Below are positions 1-8,340 of a DNA stretch of 64,000 bases, in pieces. Origin of the DNA: Bordetella bronchialis (lineage in GTDB: Bacteria > Pseudomonadota > Gammaproteobacteria > Burkholderiales > Burkholderiaceae_B); assembly GCF_001676705.1 (NCBI RefSeq), contig NZ_CP016170.1, forward strand, positions 4,402,001 to 4,466,000. The letters are read 5' to 3'. Position 1 is the stretch's first letter. Each line of letters opens with the position of its first letter. The position numbers and the translations under genes were made by a program. Under the pieces are notes generated by a model that had not been told where the DNA came from, ran no database searches, and worked only from the letters and a program-made list of their open reading frames with translations.

Positions 1-442
1 CACGCGCAGCGGCGACCTGGACCCGGGCGTCATCCTGTACCTGATGCGCACCGGCAATGTGGACGCCGATGCGCTGGAAGCCCTGATCAACCGCGAAAGC
101 GGGCTGGCCGGCATGGCGGACGGCGAAAGCGATATGCAGGCCTTGCTGGCGCGCTGCGCGGGCGGGGATGCGCATGCGGCGCTCGCGGTGGAAGCCTTTA
201 CCACCGCGGTACGCAAGCAGATCGGCGCCTATGCGGCCTTGATGGGCGGCATCGACCTGCTGGTATTCACGGGCGGCATCGGCGAGCACAGCGCCGAAAT
301 CCGGCGGCGCATCGTCGCCGGACTGGATTTCCTGGGGCTGGGGCCGGCGGTACCGGGCCCCGGCGTCATGGTGGTGGCCACCGAAGAGGAAAAGCAGATG
401 GCGCGCCATTGCCGGGCCCTGATGCGAGGCACGCCCCCGTGA
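1..442 (+). CDS. ackA: Acetate kinase, C-terminal part (5' end outside window)
   Basis: Only the last 146 codons are present, and the reading frame is open from base 2. Acetate kinase makes acetyl phosphate from acetate and ATP in the cytoplasm. The fragment starts in TRSGDLDPGVILYL, a typical stretch of the enzyme's C-terminal domain. It later carries LVFTGGIGEHSAEIRRRI, the nucleotide- and phosphate-binding GGIGE motif of the ASKHA fold. The family is about 400 residues long, so roughly two thirds of the gene lies upstream of the window. The end matches the usual C-terminus, so the gene looks intact here. A phosphotransacetylase partner would be expected upstream but cannot be seen. Confidence 0.93.
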   Translation, partial: TRSGDLDPGVILYLMRTGNVDADALEALINRESGLAGMADGESDMQALLARCAGGDAHAALAVEAFTTAVRKQIGAYAALMGGIDLLVFTGGIGEHSAEIRRRIVAGLDFLGLGPAVPGPGVMVVATEEEKQMARHCRALMRGTPP

Positions 443-624
443 CGCCGGCGCACGGGCATGGCGGGTGCGCCATCCGCGGGCACCGGGCTTTCGCCTATGC
501 GCGCCGCCTGCCAACTGCACCGCTCGCCATGCCCCCGTACTGATCCTGTACACCGCCCGGCCCCCGCGGGTATTCTCATCGCGTCATTCCCACAGCGACC
601 CGGCCCGCGCCGCGGAAAGCAATC

Positions 625-2067
625 ATGACCGGTCTGGATGCACTGACTCTTGCCCGAATACAGTTCGGGTTCACGATCTCGTTTCACATCGTCTTCCCGG
701 CCATCACCATCGGGCTGGCCAGCTACCTGGCCGTGCTGGAAGGCCTGTGGCTGGCCACGCGCAAGCCGCTGTACCGCGAGCTATACCAGTTCTGGCTGAA
801 GATCTTCGCGGTGAACTTCGGCATGGGCGTGGTGTCGGGGCTGGTGATGGCATACCAGTTCGGTACCAACTGGAGCCACTTCTCCACCTTCGCGGGCGGC
901 ATCACGGGGCCGCTGCTGGCCTACGAAGTGCTCACCGCGTTTTTCCTGGAAGCCGGCTTCCTGGGCGTGATGCTGTTCGGATGGAACCGGGTGGGCCCCG
1001 GCCTGCACATGCTGTCCACCGTCATGGTGGCGATCGGCACGCTGATCTCCGCCACGTGGATACTGGCCTCCAACAGCTGGATGCAGACGCCCCAAGGCTA
1101 CGAAATCATCGACGGCCGCGCCGTCCCGGTGGACTGGCTGCAGGTCATCTTCAATCCCTCCTTCCCCTATCGCCTGGCCCATATGGTGGTGGCCGCCTAC
1201 CTGAGCACCGCGCTCCTGGTGGGCGCCAGCGCCGCCTGGCACCTGCTGCGCGGCAACGACACGCCCGCGGTGCGCAAAATGCTGTCCATGGCCATGTGGA
1301 TGGCCTTGCTGGTGGCGCCGGTGCAGGCTTTCATCGGCGACATGCACGGCCTGAACACGCTGCGCCACCAGCCGGCCAAGATCGCCGCCATCGAGGGCCA
1401 CTGGGAACAGCCGGCGCCGGGCGACGGCGCGCCGCTGCTGCTGTTCGGCATCCCGGACATGGCCGCCGAGACCACCCGCTACAAGCTGGAAGTGCCCCAT
1501 TTGGGCAGCCTGATCCTGACGCACTCCTGGGATGGAAAGGTGCCCAGCCTGAACGAATTCGCCGCGCGGGACCGCCCCAACGCCACGGTGGTGTTCTGGA
1601 CCTTCCGCGTGATGGTGGGGCTGGGCGTGCTGATGATCCTGCTGGGCCTGTGGGGACTGTGGCTGCGCCGCGGCAAGCGGCTCTACAGGCATCGCGGCTT
1701 CCTGCGCTACGCGCTGTGCATGGGGCCCGCGGGGCTGCTGGCCGTGCTGGCCGGCTGGATGACCACTGAAATCGGCCGCCAGCCCTGGGTCGTCTATGGC
1801 GTGATGCGCACCGCCGACGCGGTGTCGCCGCACAGCGCGGGGCAACTGGGCTTCACGCTGGCGCTGTTCGTGGTGGTGTATTTCGTGGTCTTCGGCGCGG
1901 GAGTGGCCTACATGCTCAAACTGATCCGCGGCGGACCGCGGTCCGGCCCGGCCGCGGCCGCACCGCCCGATGGCGGTCCCGGCCTGGACCGCCATGCCAT
2001 GCGGCCGCTGTCGGCGGCGCCGGACAAGAACGAACTGCCGGCGGCGACGCCGGCATCGGGGAGCTGA
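625..2067 (+). CDS. cydA: Cytochrome bd ubiquinol oxidase subunit I (CIO type)
   Basis: This 480-residue membrane protein is the haem-bearing quinol-oxidising subunit of cytochrome bd, which reduces oxygen to water without pumping protons. His21 (in TISFHIVFP) and His186 (in YRLAHMVV) fit the b595 and b558 haem ligands. Glu101 and Glu109 lie in the conserved proton-channel helix, and GRQPWVVYGVMRT is the usual C-terminal signature. The quinol loop (around PAKIAAIEGHWEQ) is short and the protein is about 40 residues shorter than E. coli CydA. Both features are typical of the cyanide-insensitive CioA subfamily. cydB begins 2 bp after its stop. The start at 625 puts MTGLDALTLARIQFG in the normal N-terminal position. 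Confidence 0.96.
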   Translation: MTGLDALTLARIQFGFTISFHIVFPAITIGLASYLAVLEGLWLATRKPLYRELYQFWLKIFAVNFGMGVVSGLVMAYQFGTNWSHFSTFAGGITGPLLAYEVLTAFFLEAGFLGVMLFGWNRVGPGLHMLSTVMVAIGTLISATWILASNSWMQTPQGYEIIDGRAVPVDWLQVIFNPSFPYRLAHMVVAAYLSTALLVGASAAWHLLRGNDTPAVRKMLSMAMWMALLVAPVQAFIGDMHGLNTLRHQPAKIAAIEGHWEQPAPGDGAPLLLFGIPDMAAETTRYKLEVPHLGSLILTHSWDGKVPSLNEFAARDRPNATVVFWTFRVMVGLGVLMILLGLWGLWLRRGKRLYRHRGFLRYALCMGPAGLLAVLAGWMTTEIGRQPWVVYGVMRTADAVSPHSAGQLGFTLALFVVVYFVVFGAGVAYMLKLIRGGPRSGPAAAAPPDGGPGLDRHAMRPLSAAPDKNELPAATPASGS

Positions 2068-2069
2068 CC

Positions 2070-3077
2070 ATGGGCATCGATCTTCCGCTGGTGTGGGCCG
2101 TGATCATCCTGTTCGGCGTCATGATGTACGTCATCATGGACGGCTTCGACCTGGGCATCGGCATACTGTTCCCCTTCTTTCCGGGCAAGGAAGACCGCGA
2201 CACCATGATGAACACGGTAGCGCCGGTGTGGGACGGCAACGAAACCTGGCTGGTGCTGGGCGGCGCGGGCTTGCTGGCGGCCTTTCCGCTGGCCTACAGC
2301 GTGGTGCTGAGCGCGCTCTACCTGCCTATCATCCTGATGCTGGTGGGCCTGGTCTTTCGCGGCGTCGCCTTCGAATTCCGCTTCAAGGCGAGCGACGCGC
2401 ACCGGCACTGGTGGGACAAGGCCTTCATCTGCGGATCCATGCTGGCGACTTTTTTCCAAGGCGTGGTGCTGGGCGCCTATATCGCGGGCATCCCCGTCGC
2501 CAACGGCGTCCACGCCGGCGGCGCCTTCGATTGGCTGACGCCTTTCAGCGTGTTCACCGGCATCGCCCTGCTGGCCGCCTACGCATTGCTGGGCAGCACC
2601 TGGCTGGTGATGAAGACCGACGCCGAGCTGCTGGCGCGCTCGCGCAGGATCGCGAGCGGCGCCGCCTGGGCCGTGCTGGCCGCCATCGTGGTCATCAGCG
2701 TCTGGACGCCGCTGCTGGATCCGGGGATCGCGCGGCGCTGGTTCAGCCTGCCGAACCTGTTCTATTTCGCGCCCGTCCCGCTACTGGTATTGCTGGCCGT
2801 CTGGCTGCTGATCAGGACGGTGCGGCGCGATGCCCACGCGGCGCCGTTCGTCTGCGCGCTCGCGCTGGTCTTCCTGGGCTATACGGGCCTGGGCATCAGC
2901 GTATGGCCCAACGTCATCCCCCCCGGCATATCCATCTGGGACGCGGCCGCGCCGCCGCAAAGCATGGGCTTCGCGCTGGTGGGCGCGCTGCTTATCGTGC
3001 CCATCATCCTGATGTACACCGCCTGGGGCTACTACGTATTCCGCGGCAAGGTCCGGCGCGGCGAAGGCTATCACTGA
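2070..3077 (+). CDS. cydB: Cytochrome bd ubiquinol oxidase subunit II (CIO type)
   Basis: This 335-residue polytopic membrane protein is the second subunit of the bd oxidase. The N-terminal signatures MDGFDLGIGILFPF and WDGNETWLVLGGAGLLAAFP are diagnostic for CydB. Hydrophobic segments along the whole length fit the usual eight or nine helices. It starts 2 bp after cydA, so the two are almost certainly co-transcribed and probably translationally coupled. The length fits the shorter CioB branch rather than the 379-residue E. coli protein. Confidence 0.96.
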   Translation: MGIDLPLVWAVIILFGVMMYVIMDGFDLGIGILFPFFPGKEDRDTMMNTVAPVWDGNETWLVLGGAGLLAAFPLAYSVVLSALYLPIILMLVGLVFRGVAFEFRFKASDAHRHWWDKAFICGSMLATFFQGVVLGAYIAGIPVANGVHAGGAFDWLTPFSVFTGIALLAAYALLGSTWLVMKTDAELLARSRRIASGAAWAVLAAIVVISVWTPLLDPGIARRWFSLPNLFYFAPVPLLVLLAVWLLIRTVRRDAHAAPFVCALALVFLGYTGLGISVWPNVIPPGISIWDAAAPPQSMGFALVGALLIVPIILMYTAWGYYVFRGKVRRGEGYH

Positions 3078-3098
3078 GGCGGCACCGCGCCGGCGACG

Positions 3099-3221
3099 AT
3101 GCGTATTTGGAAACGACTTGCCTGGCTGATCGTGCTGTGGGCCGCCAGCGTGGCCGTGCTCGGGGGCGTCGCGCTGGCCGTGCGCTGGATGATGAGCGCG
3201 GCCGGGCTGACGCTGCATTAG
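3099..3221 (+). CDS. DUF2474-type small membrane protein of cytochrome bd
   Basis: This is a 40-residue ORF starting MRIWKRLAWLIVLW, 21 bp after cydB. It has a basic N-terminus followed by one hydrophobic helix and a short polar tail. Very small single-helix proteins of the DUF2474 family commonly follow cioAB genes, and position, size and the WxxxxxVxWAASVAVLG pattern all fit. By analogy with CydX it may be an accessory subunit of the bd oxidase, which is inference. No other gene overlaps it, and convergent transcription begins about 60 bp downstream. Confidence 0.8.
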   Translation: MRIWKRLAWLIVLWAASVAVLGGVALAVRWMMSAAGLTLH

Positions 3222-3280
3222 GCGGATGCGCGCGGAACGGCTGGCCACGCCGGCGCGGCGCTTACCCGCCGGCCGGGCGC

Positions 3281-4189
3281 TCAGCCGGGCGACATCGCCT
3301 TGGCGAAATCGCTTCCGACGTAGTGCTCCATGATTTCGCGGCCCGTGGCCAGCCACACGCCCTCGTGGCGGCAGATGTATTCCAGCGCCGCATCCAGCGC
3401 GCCGATGCGATGCGGCAGCCCCGTCACGAAGGGATGCACGGCGATGGCCATGACCCGGCCGGACGCTTCCCCTTCGCGATACAGGACGTCGAACTGGCGC
3501 TTGATCATGGCCTCGAATTCCGGCACGGACACCTTCATGTCGTAATAGGCCGGCACATCGTTCGTCTGCACGCTATAGGGGATGGAGACCATGCGCGGCG
3601 TTCCGATCTCCATGGTGTAGGGCTGGTCGTCGTTGACCCAATCGCAGACATAGCGGATGCCGGCCTCCGACAGGTATTCCAGGCTTTGCCAGGTCTCGCT
3701 CAGCCCGGGCGCCAGCCATCCCACCGGCCGCGTGCCCGACGCCTGCTCGATGCGGTCGATCATCTCGAAGATCGCCTGCCTTTCCTGTTCGGGCGGCATT
3801 TCGTCCAGGCGGACGGCATTGGTGATGCCGTGCCCCAGGAACTCCCAGCCGCGGCGCACGGCCTCGTCGATGATTTCCGGATGCCGGTCGCACAATTCGC
3901 TATTCAGCGCGGCGCTGGCGCGTATCCCATAGCGGCTGAGCGTGTCCATGATGCGCCACACGCCCACGCGATTGCCGTAATCGCGCACCGACCAGTTGCG
4001 GACATTGGGGATCTTGGCGGTCTCGCGCGGCACCCGTTCGTTCAGCCGCCCCGGCATGACGTCGTCCAGGCCGAAGTATTCGACGTTGGGATTTACCCAC
4101 AAGGCCAGGCGTGCGTTATCGGGCAGGACGAAGCGCGGGCGGGCCGGCAAGGGAATATAGGGAAACGGGCCATAGCGGCGGGGCTGCAT
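3281..4189 (-). CDS. Polysaccharide deacetylase (NodB-like) family protein
   Basis: This 302-residue protein resembles the PuuE/allantoinase-like branch of the NodB deacetylases. Recognisable parts are LALWVNPNVEYF near the N-terminus, IRASAALNSELCDRHPEII, GWEFLGHGITNA, GWLAPGLSETWQSLEYLSEA and a C-terminal IAVHPFVTGLPHRI. Enzymes of this group hydrolyse C-N bonds of small amides or ureides with a metal bound by Asp and His residues. The substrate here is unknown. AGGAAAG precedes the start at a good distance. It is the third gene of a probable GntR - Bug receptor - deacetylase operon, suggesting that the receptor's ligand is its substrate or a precursor. Confidence 0.85.
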   Translation of the reverse strand: MQPRRYGPFPYIPLPARPRFVLPDNARLALWVNPNVEYFGLDDVMPGRLNERVPRETAKIPNVRNWSVRDYGNRVGVWRIMDTLSRYGIRASAALNSELCDRHPEIIDEAVRRGWEFLGHGITNAVRLDEMPPEQERQAIFEMIDRIEQASGTRPVGWLAPGLSETWQSLEYLSEAGIRYVCDWVNDDQPYTMEIGTPRMVSIPYSVQTNDVPAYYDMKVSVPEFEAMIKRQFDVLYREGEASGRVMAIAVHPFVTGLPHRIGALDAALEYICRHEGVWLATGREIMEHYVGSDFAKAMSPG

Positions 4190-4224
4190 GCGCTTTCCTG
4201 GGCTCTATCGATATACGAAGGAGT

Positions 4225-5181
4225 TTATTCCGCCTTGATGCCGGCAGCCTTGATGACCTGCTGCCATTTTTCGGTCTCCTGCTTAAGCATGGCGTCGTAC
4301 TCCTGGGGCGTGTCCTTGACGACATCCTGTCCCATGCCGGCGAAGGCTTTCCGCACGTCGGGACGGTCGAGCACCCGCTGCAGCGCGGCGTTCAGTTGAT
4401 TAACGATGGGCGCGGGCGTACCGGCCGGCGCGACCAGGCCGTTCCAGGTGGTGGCGGTGTAGCCTTTCAGGCCGGCTTCGATCATGGTGGGCACGTCCGG
4501 CAAGGCGGACGTCCGCGTGGCGCCCGTGACGGCCAGCGCGCGCAGCTTGCCCGCCTTGATCTGCGGCACCGCCAGCGGCAGCACGCTGAACATCATCTGC
4601 ACCTGCCCGCTCATCACGTCGTTGATGGCGGCCGGGCCGCCGCGATACGGAACGTGCGTCAGCTTCACGCCCGCGTCGCGCTCGAACAGCGCCCCGGCCA
4701 GATGCAGCGACGTGCCGATGCCCGAGGACGCGTAGTTCAGTTCGCCGGGATGATCCTTGGCATACGCGATCAGTTCGGCCACGGACTGGAAGGGCAGCGA
4801 GGGCGTCACCACCAGCACATTGGGCACGCTGCTGACCATGCCGATGGCGGTGAAATCCTTGGCGGGATCGAAAGGCAGGTGCTCGTACAGGCTGGCGTTG
4901 GTGGCCAGTCCGGGCGCCGCCATCAACAAGGTATAGCCATCGGGCGCCGCCTTGGCGACAATGTCCATGCCCAGGTTGCCGCCGGCGCCAGGGCGGTTAT
5001 CGACGATGACGGGCTGGCCGAGTTCCTCCGCCAGGCCGGGCGTGACCGTACGCAATACGACATCGGCCCCTCCCCCTGCCGGAAATCCCAGCACGATCCG
5101 GATGGGACGATCGGGGTACGCGGCGGCCGTGGCGGTGCAAGCCGCCAGGCACAGGCCGGCGATAAGATCGCGTACTTTCAT
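4225..5181 (-). CDS. Bug-family TTT solute receptor
   Basis: This 318-residue periplasmic binding protein has a cleavable signal peptide (MKVRDLIAGLCLAACTATAAA, cleavage near AAAYPDRP). The family marks are present: YPDRPIRIVLGFPAGGGAD at the mature N-terminus, DNRPGAGGNLGMDIVAKA and LPDVPTMIEAG. Bug proteins bind carboxylates and related anions for tripartite tricarboxylate transporters, but no membrane subunits (tctA, tctB) are nearby. It may act with a distant permease or as a sensor. An AGGAG sits upstream of the start. It lies 12 bp after the GntR gene and 35 bp before the deacetylase. Confidence 0.95.
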   Translation of the reverse strand: MKVRDLIAGLCLAACTATAAAYPDRPIRIVLGFPAGGGADVVLRTVTPGLAEELGQPVIVDNRPGAGGNLGMDIVAKAAPDGYTLLMAAPGLATNASLYEHLPFDPAKDFTAIGMVSSVPNVLVVTPSLPFQSVAELIAYAKDHPGELNYASSGIGTSLHLAGALFERDAGVKLTHVPYRGGPAAINDVMSGQVQMMFSVLPLAVPQIKAGKLRALAVTGATRTSALPDVPTMIEAGLKGYTATTWNGLVAPAGTPAPIVNQLNAALQRVLDRPDVRKAFAGMGQDVVKDTPQEYDAMLKQETEKWQQVIKAAGIKAE

Positions 5182-5193
5182 GAAGACTCCTGT

Positions 5194-5949
5194 TCAATTG
5201 CCGGAAGGCTCCGCCGCCGCGGATTGTGGAGGTTCCCAGAAAAACTCGGCGGTGTACTGATAACGGTCTTCACGGAAGAAGTTGTCCGTCCAGCGTATGG
5301 GCCGGCCGTCCTGCAGATAGGTGGAGGCCTGGACATGCATGACGGGATCGCCCAGCCCGATGTGAAGCAGGTTGGCCACGTGCGTTTCCGCGCGCGACAC
5401 CGCGACCGTGTGGACGCTCTTCGCGACCCGCAGGTCGAAGTCGTTCCACATGATGTCATGCAGGCTGCGATGGGGGAACTGGTCGATGGCGCCCTGCATG
5501 ATGGCGGGAAGGTAGCTTTCGACCACGGACAAGGGCTCGTTATCCAGGTAATGCACGCGTATCAGCTTGAAGATCGGTTCGCCTTCGGCCATCCCGAGGA
5601 ACGCCGCGATGGCGCCGCGCGCGGGCACCATCTCCGATGAGATGACACGCGGATCGCTGTCCAGGCTGGCATGCAAGGGATCGGAAAGATTGCTGACGTA
5701 TTTGGTTCGCGTGGGCTCGCCGACCCGGCGTGTTCCGACGCCGCGCTGGCTGCTAAGCAGGCCTTCCCGCTTCAGTTGGCTCAGCGCATGGCGTACTGTG
5801 GTGCGGCTGACGCCGAACTCGCGGCACAGCGCTTGCTCGGTGGCCAGCTGATTTCCCTGGCCCCACTCGCCGGCCTGGATCCTCCGGCGTAAAACCTGCG
5901 CGATCTGGTGATAGATCGGAACCCCGGCCGATAAAGTATGCGTCGACAT
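5194..5949 (-). CDS. GntR-family regulator with UTRA domain (HutC type)
   Basis: A winged-helix domain occupies about residues 8-75 (PIYHQIAQVLRRRIQAGEW, then FGVSRTTVRHALSQLKREGLL). A UTRA ligand-binding domain of about 140 residues follows, including FKLIRVHYLDNEPLSVVESYLP. I chose the start at MSTHTLSAG (5949) because the longer frame adds 23 residues with no homology pattern. No Shine-Dalgarno is visible before it. On its strand TATAAA (5965-5960) lies so close to the start that the message may be nearly leaderless. It probably regulates its own operon and perhaps the divergent gene 32 bp away. The effector is unknown, probably a small acid or sugar. Confidence 0.9.
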   Translation of the reverse strand: MSTHTLSAGVPIYHQIAQVLRRRIQAGEWGQGNQLATEQALCREFGVSRTTVRHALSQLKREGLLSSQRGVGTRRVGEPTRTKYVSNLSDPLHASLDSDPRVISSEMVPARGAIAAFLGMAEGEPIFKLIRVHYLDNEPLSVVESYLPAIMQGAIDQFPHRSLHDIMWNDFDLRVAKSVHTVAVSRAETHVANLLHIGLGDPVMHVQASTYLQDGRPIRWTDNFFREDRYQYTAEFFWEPPQSAAAEPSGN

Positions 5950-5981
5950 TTGTATTAACTTTATAACGATCGGTCCTAACG

Positions 5982-6926
5982 ATGCCGCAAAAATACTCGA
6001 CGCGCCGCACAAAGCCAAGCCCGAGATTGCGATTGAATGGAAATCGTAGGTTACGACAACAATCGCACCTTCCGATTGTCGACATTTCCCCGTTATTGCG
6101 CGGCGAGGATCTCCAGGCCAAGCATCGCGCCCTGCGGGAAATATGCGCCGCGGCCCGCGACTCGGGCCTGTTCTATTTGACCGGCCATGAAATTCCCCAA
6201 GCGTTGTTACGTGCAGTCTACCTGTGCTCGCTGCGGGACTTCGAATTGGCGCATGAATTCAAAAGCGGGCCTGCGACCGATAGCGTCGGCGGCCGCTATA
6301 CCGTCGCGCGGCAAACCATTTTCGCGGGCGCGCGGATCGCCACCGAGGAGAACCTTTATCCTTGCGCCGCGGGCGCGACCGCGGCGGACGGCGCGGCGCG
6401 CCGGTGCAAGGCCCTGGACGAAGCGGCACGCGAGCTGGGCGGGGCGTCGCCGGCCCACATCGTGGAGCGCTACTACGGCGAGGTTTTCGAATTGTGCCGC
6501 GCCCTGCTGGTGGGCTGCGCGCTGGCGCGGGGGGAAGCCGCCGATTTCTTCCAATGTCTTTACCGGCATCCTGTCCTGCATGCGCCTTTGCTGCGCGGAT
6601 CGCCGCCGGCCGATGCACAGGCCGCGGCGCGCAACCAGCCCTGTGGCGCGGTCACCGTGCTGTGGACGCAGCCGGGCGGCGAGACACCGCCCGCGGGGGG
6701 CGGCACGCTGCCGGCGGGAGAACGCTATCGCCTGCGCATCGGCGACACGCTCGCGCGCTGGTTCGAGGACCTGCATATCTCCGCTCCCCATCGCGTGGCC
6801 GATGGTCCGGGCCGGGAAAGCTTTCTGTTGCCCGTGTTCTATGGAAAGGGAAACCCTGTCCGCGTCGATTGCGCCAACGACTGCCCTTTCCCGCGGCAGA
6901 CAGAACAGTTATCCCTCGTGGTTTAG
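5982..6926 (+). CDS. Isopenicillin-N-synthase-like 2OG/Fe(II) oxygenase homologue lacking iron ligands
   Basis: The fold matches the IPNS-like oxygenases. LPIVDISPLL with FYLTGHEIP resembles the DIOX_N domain, and GAVTVLW, RLRIGDTLARW and SAPHRV resemble the jelly-roll core. Normal members carry an HxD motif just before GAVTVLW. Here those positions are Asn217 and Pro219, so only the distal His270 of the iron triad remains. Arg278 and Ser280, the usual 2-oxoglutarate-binding RxS, are kept. The frame is open for 314 codons with no stops, so it may be a non-catalytic or ligand-binding derivative, or a young pseudogene. The N-terminal 30 residues are Arg/Lys-rich with no visible ribosome site, so the start is uncertain. 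It is divergent from the GntR gene. Confidence 0.72.
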   Translation: MPQKYSTRRTKPSPRLRLNGNRRLRQQSHLPIVDISPLLRGEDLQAKHRALREICAAARDSGLFYLTGHEIPQALLRAVYLCSLRDFELAHEFKSGPATDSVGGRYTVARQTIFAGARIATEENLYPCAAGATAADGAARRCKALDEAARELGGASPAHIVERYYGEVFELCRALLVGCALARGEAADFFQCLYRHPVLHAPLLRGSPPADAQAAARNQPCGAVTVLWTQPGGETPPAGGGTLPAGERYRLRIGDTLARWFEDLHISAPHRVADGPGRESFLLPVFYGKGNPVRVDCANDCPFPRQTEQLSLVV

Positions 6927-6990
6927 GACGGACGGCGGATATTCCATTCTGGAACATCCGGACCGGCAATTAAAAAACTTGCGCGCGCTT

Positions 6991-7026
6991 TGTACCTTAC
7001 GGTACAGTACATTCCGTCCGGTACAG
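6991..7026. promoter_or_regulatory. TGTACC inverted repeat, candidate operator upstream of the NTF2-TetR pair
   Basis: TGTACC (6991-6996) and GGTACA (7001-7006) form a perfect inverted repeat with a 4-bp spacer. GGTACAG recurs at 7020-7026, 19 bp after its first copy. The element lies 42-77 bp upstream of the NTF2-like start. The downstream TetR regulator, transcribed in the same direction, is the obvious candidate to bind it, but this is inferred from position alone. Confidence 0.45.
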
Positions 7027-7067
7027 AATTAGTCCGGCTTATTAATCCGCCAACCCCAAGGTGCGCC

Positions 7068-7535
7068 ATGACCACACGTCCCCCGCTTCCGCCGTTTTCA
7101 CGCGAATCCGCCATCCAGAAAGTCCGCCTTGCCGAGGACGGCTGGAATAGCCGCGACCCCGAAAAGGTTTCGCTCGCCTACACGGAAGACACCCGCTGGC
7201 GCAACCGGGCGGAATTCGTGCATGGACGCGCCCAGGTCGTCGAATTCCTGACGCGTAAATGGCGCAAGGAACTGGATTACCGCCTGATCAAGGAATTGTG
7301 GGCGCACGACGGCAATCGCATCGCCGTGCGCTACGCTTACGAATGGCATGACGATTCCGGCAATTGGTATCGTTCCTATGGCAACGAGAATTGGGAATTC
7401 GACGATAACGGCCTGATGAAATTCCGCCATGCCTGCATCAATGACCTTCCCATCAAGGAATCGGAACGCAAATTCCATTGGCCTTTGGGCGCCCGCCCGG
7501 CGGACCATCCGGGGCTGAGCGACCTGGGCCTTTGA
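7068..7535 (+). CDS. NTF2-like (SnoaL/DUF1348-type) protein
   Basis: This 155-residue cytoplasmic protein starts at [56 protein letters not shown] and [20 protein letters not shown] fit the cone-shaped NTF2 fold of the DUF1348 family. This fold serves many small hydrolases, isomerases and binding proteins. No catalytic residue can be assigned with certainty. I chose 7068 rather than the upstream frame start because homology begins here. It lies 52 bp before a TetR regulator on the same strand, so it is probably the regulator's target. Confidence 0.85.
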   Translation: MTTRPPLPPFSRESAIQKVRLAEDGWNSRDPEKVSLAYTEDTRWRNRAEFVHGRAQVVEFLTRKWRKELDYRLIKELWAHDGNRIAVRYAYEWHDDSGNWYRSYGNENWEFDDNGLMKFRHACINDLPIKESERKFHWPLGARPADHPGLSDLGL

Positions 7536-7587
7536 TCGTGGACCTGACAACCGGCGCGCCGTAAAGGCGCGCGGCACGCGAGTACAT

Positions 7588-8256
7588 ATGCCAAGAACCG
7601 TCGCGGAGCGGCAGGACGTTATTCCGGTCCTGGCCGAGGTATTCCGCCGCCATGGATACGAAGGAACCAGCCTGACGCGCATCACCGAAGGCACGGGCCT
7701 GGGCAAGGGCAGCCTTTATCACTTCTTTCCCGGCGGGAAGGAAGAGATGGCGGCGGCCGTACTGGCGCATATCGACGATTGGTTCCAGCGCAACGTCTAC
7801 ACGCCGTTGCGTCAGGCGGGATCGGCCCGCGACGGCATCGCGGCGATGTTCGACGAGGTATCCCGGTATTTCCTGTCGGGCCGCAAAGTGTGCCTGGTGG
7901 GTGTATTCGCGCTGGGCAACGAAAGGGACCGCTTCGCGCAAGCGGTTTCGGCTTACTTTCGCGACTGGACAGGCGCGCTGGCCACGGCGCTGGAAAAAGG
8001 CGGCTTGGCCGGCGCGGCCGCGCAGGCGCTGGCGGAAGAAATCGTGGCGGGCATACAGGGCGGCCTGGTATTGTCCCGGGCCTTGAACGACCCGCAGGTG
8101 TACGGCCGCATGGTCGGCGGCCTGCGGGACCGCGCCCTGGCGGCGATCGGCTTCGCGGCCACGCCGGACACGGGCGCACGGATGCATGACACGTGCGCGG
8201 CCGCGAAGCCCGGTGGCCAGGATGCCGGCCAGCGCGCCGGCCGACAGTCCGGCTAG
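7588..8256 (+). CDS. TetR-family regulator (LmrA/YxaF type)
   Basis: The N-terminal helix-turn-helix is clear at about residues 10-55: AEVFRRHGYEGTSLTRI, then GTGLGKGSLYHFFPGGKEEM. The C-terminal domain with FRDWTGALATALEKGGLAG and EEIVAGIQGGLVLSRAL is typical of the TetR_C_11 group, which often controls quinone- or electrophile-responsive genes. The last 25 residues are low-complexity (Gly/Ala/Arg). It follows the NTF2-like gene and probably represses that promoter through the TGTACC repeat. Confidence 0.9.
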   Translation: MPRTVAERQDVIPVLAEVFRRHGYEGTSLTRITEGTGLGKGSLYHFFPGGKEEMAAAVLAHIDDWFQRNVYTPLRQAGSARDGIAAMFDEVSRYFLSGRKVCLVGVFALGNERDRFAQAVSAYFRDWTGALATALEKGGLAGAAAQALAEEIVAGIQGGLVLSRALNDPQVYGRMVGGLRDRALAAIGFAATPDTGARMHDTCAAAKPGGQDAGQRAGRQSG

Positions 8257-8340
8257 GCGGCACGGCGGCCATCGCGTCGGCCGATACCCCGCCGTACGCG
8301 CCTGTGTCCGTGGCGCGCGCCATCGCGGCGCGGCCGGCCG

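Noticed and set aside
443..624. Oxygen-responsive (FNR/ANR-type) site before cydA
   Set aside because: No TTGAT-N4-ATCAA-like palindrome could be found in the 182-bp gap.
1970..4399. 809-codon plus-strand frame over cydB and the deacetylase
   Set aside because: It lies in a different frame from cydB, is Arg/Gly-rich, and the real genes explain both strands.
6187..7032. 281-codon frame overlapping the oxygenase-like gene
   Set aside because: It is strongly Arg/Pro/Ala-rich, lacks family motifs, and competes with a frame that has clear IPNS-like homology.
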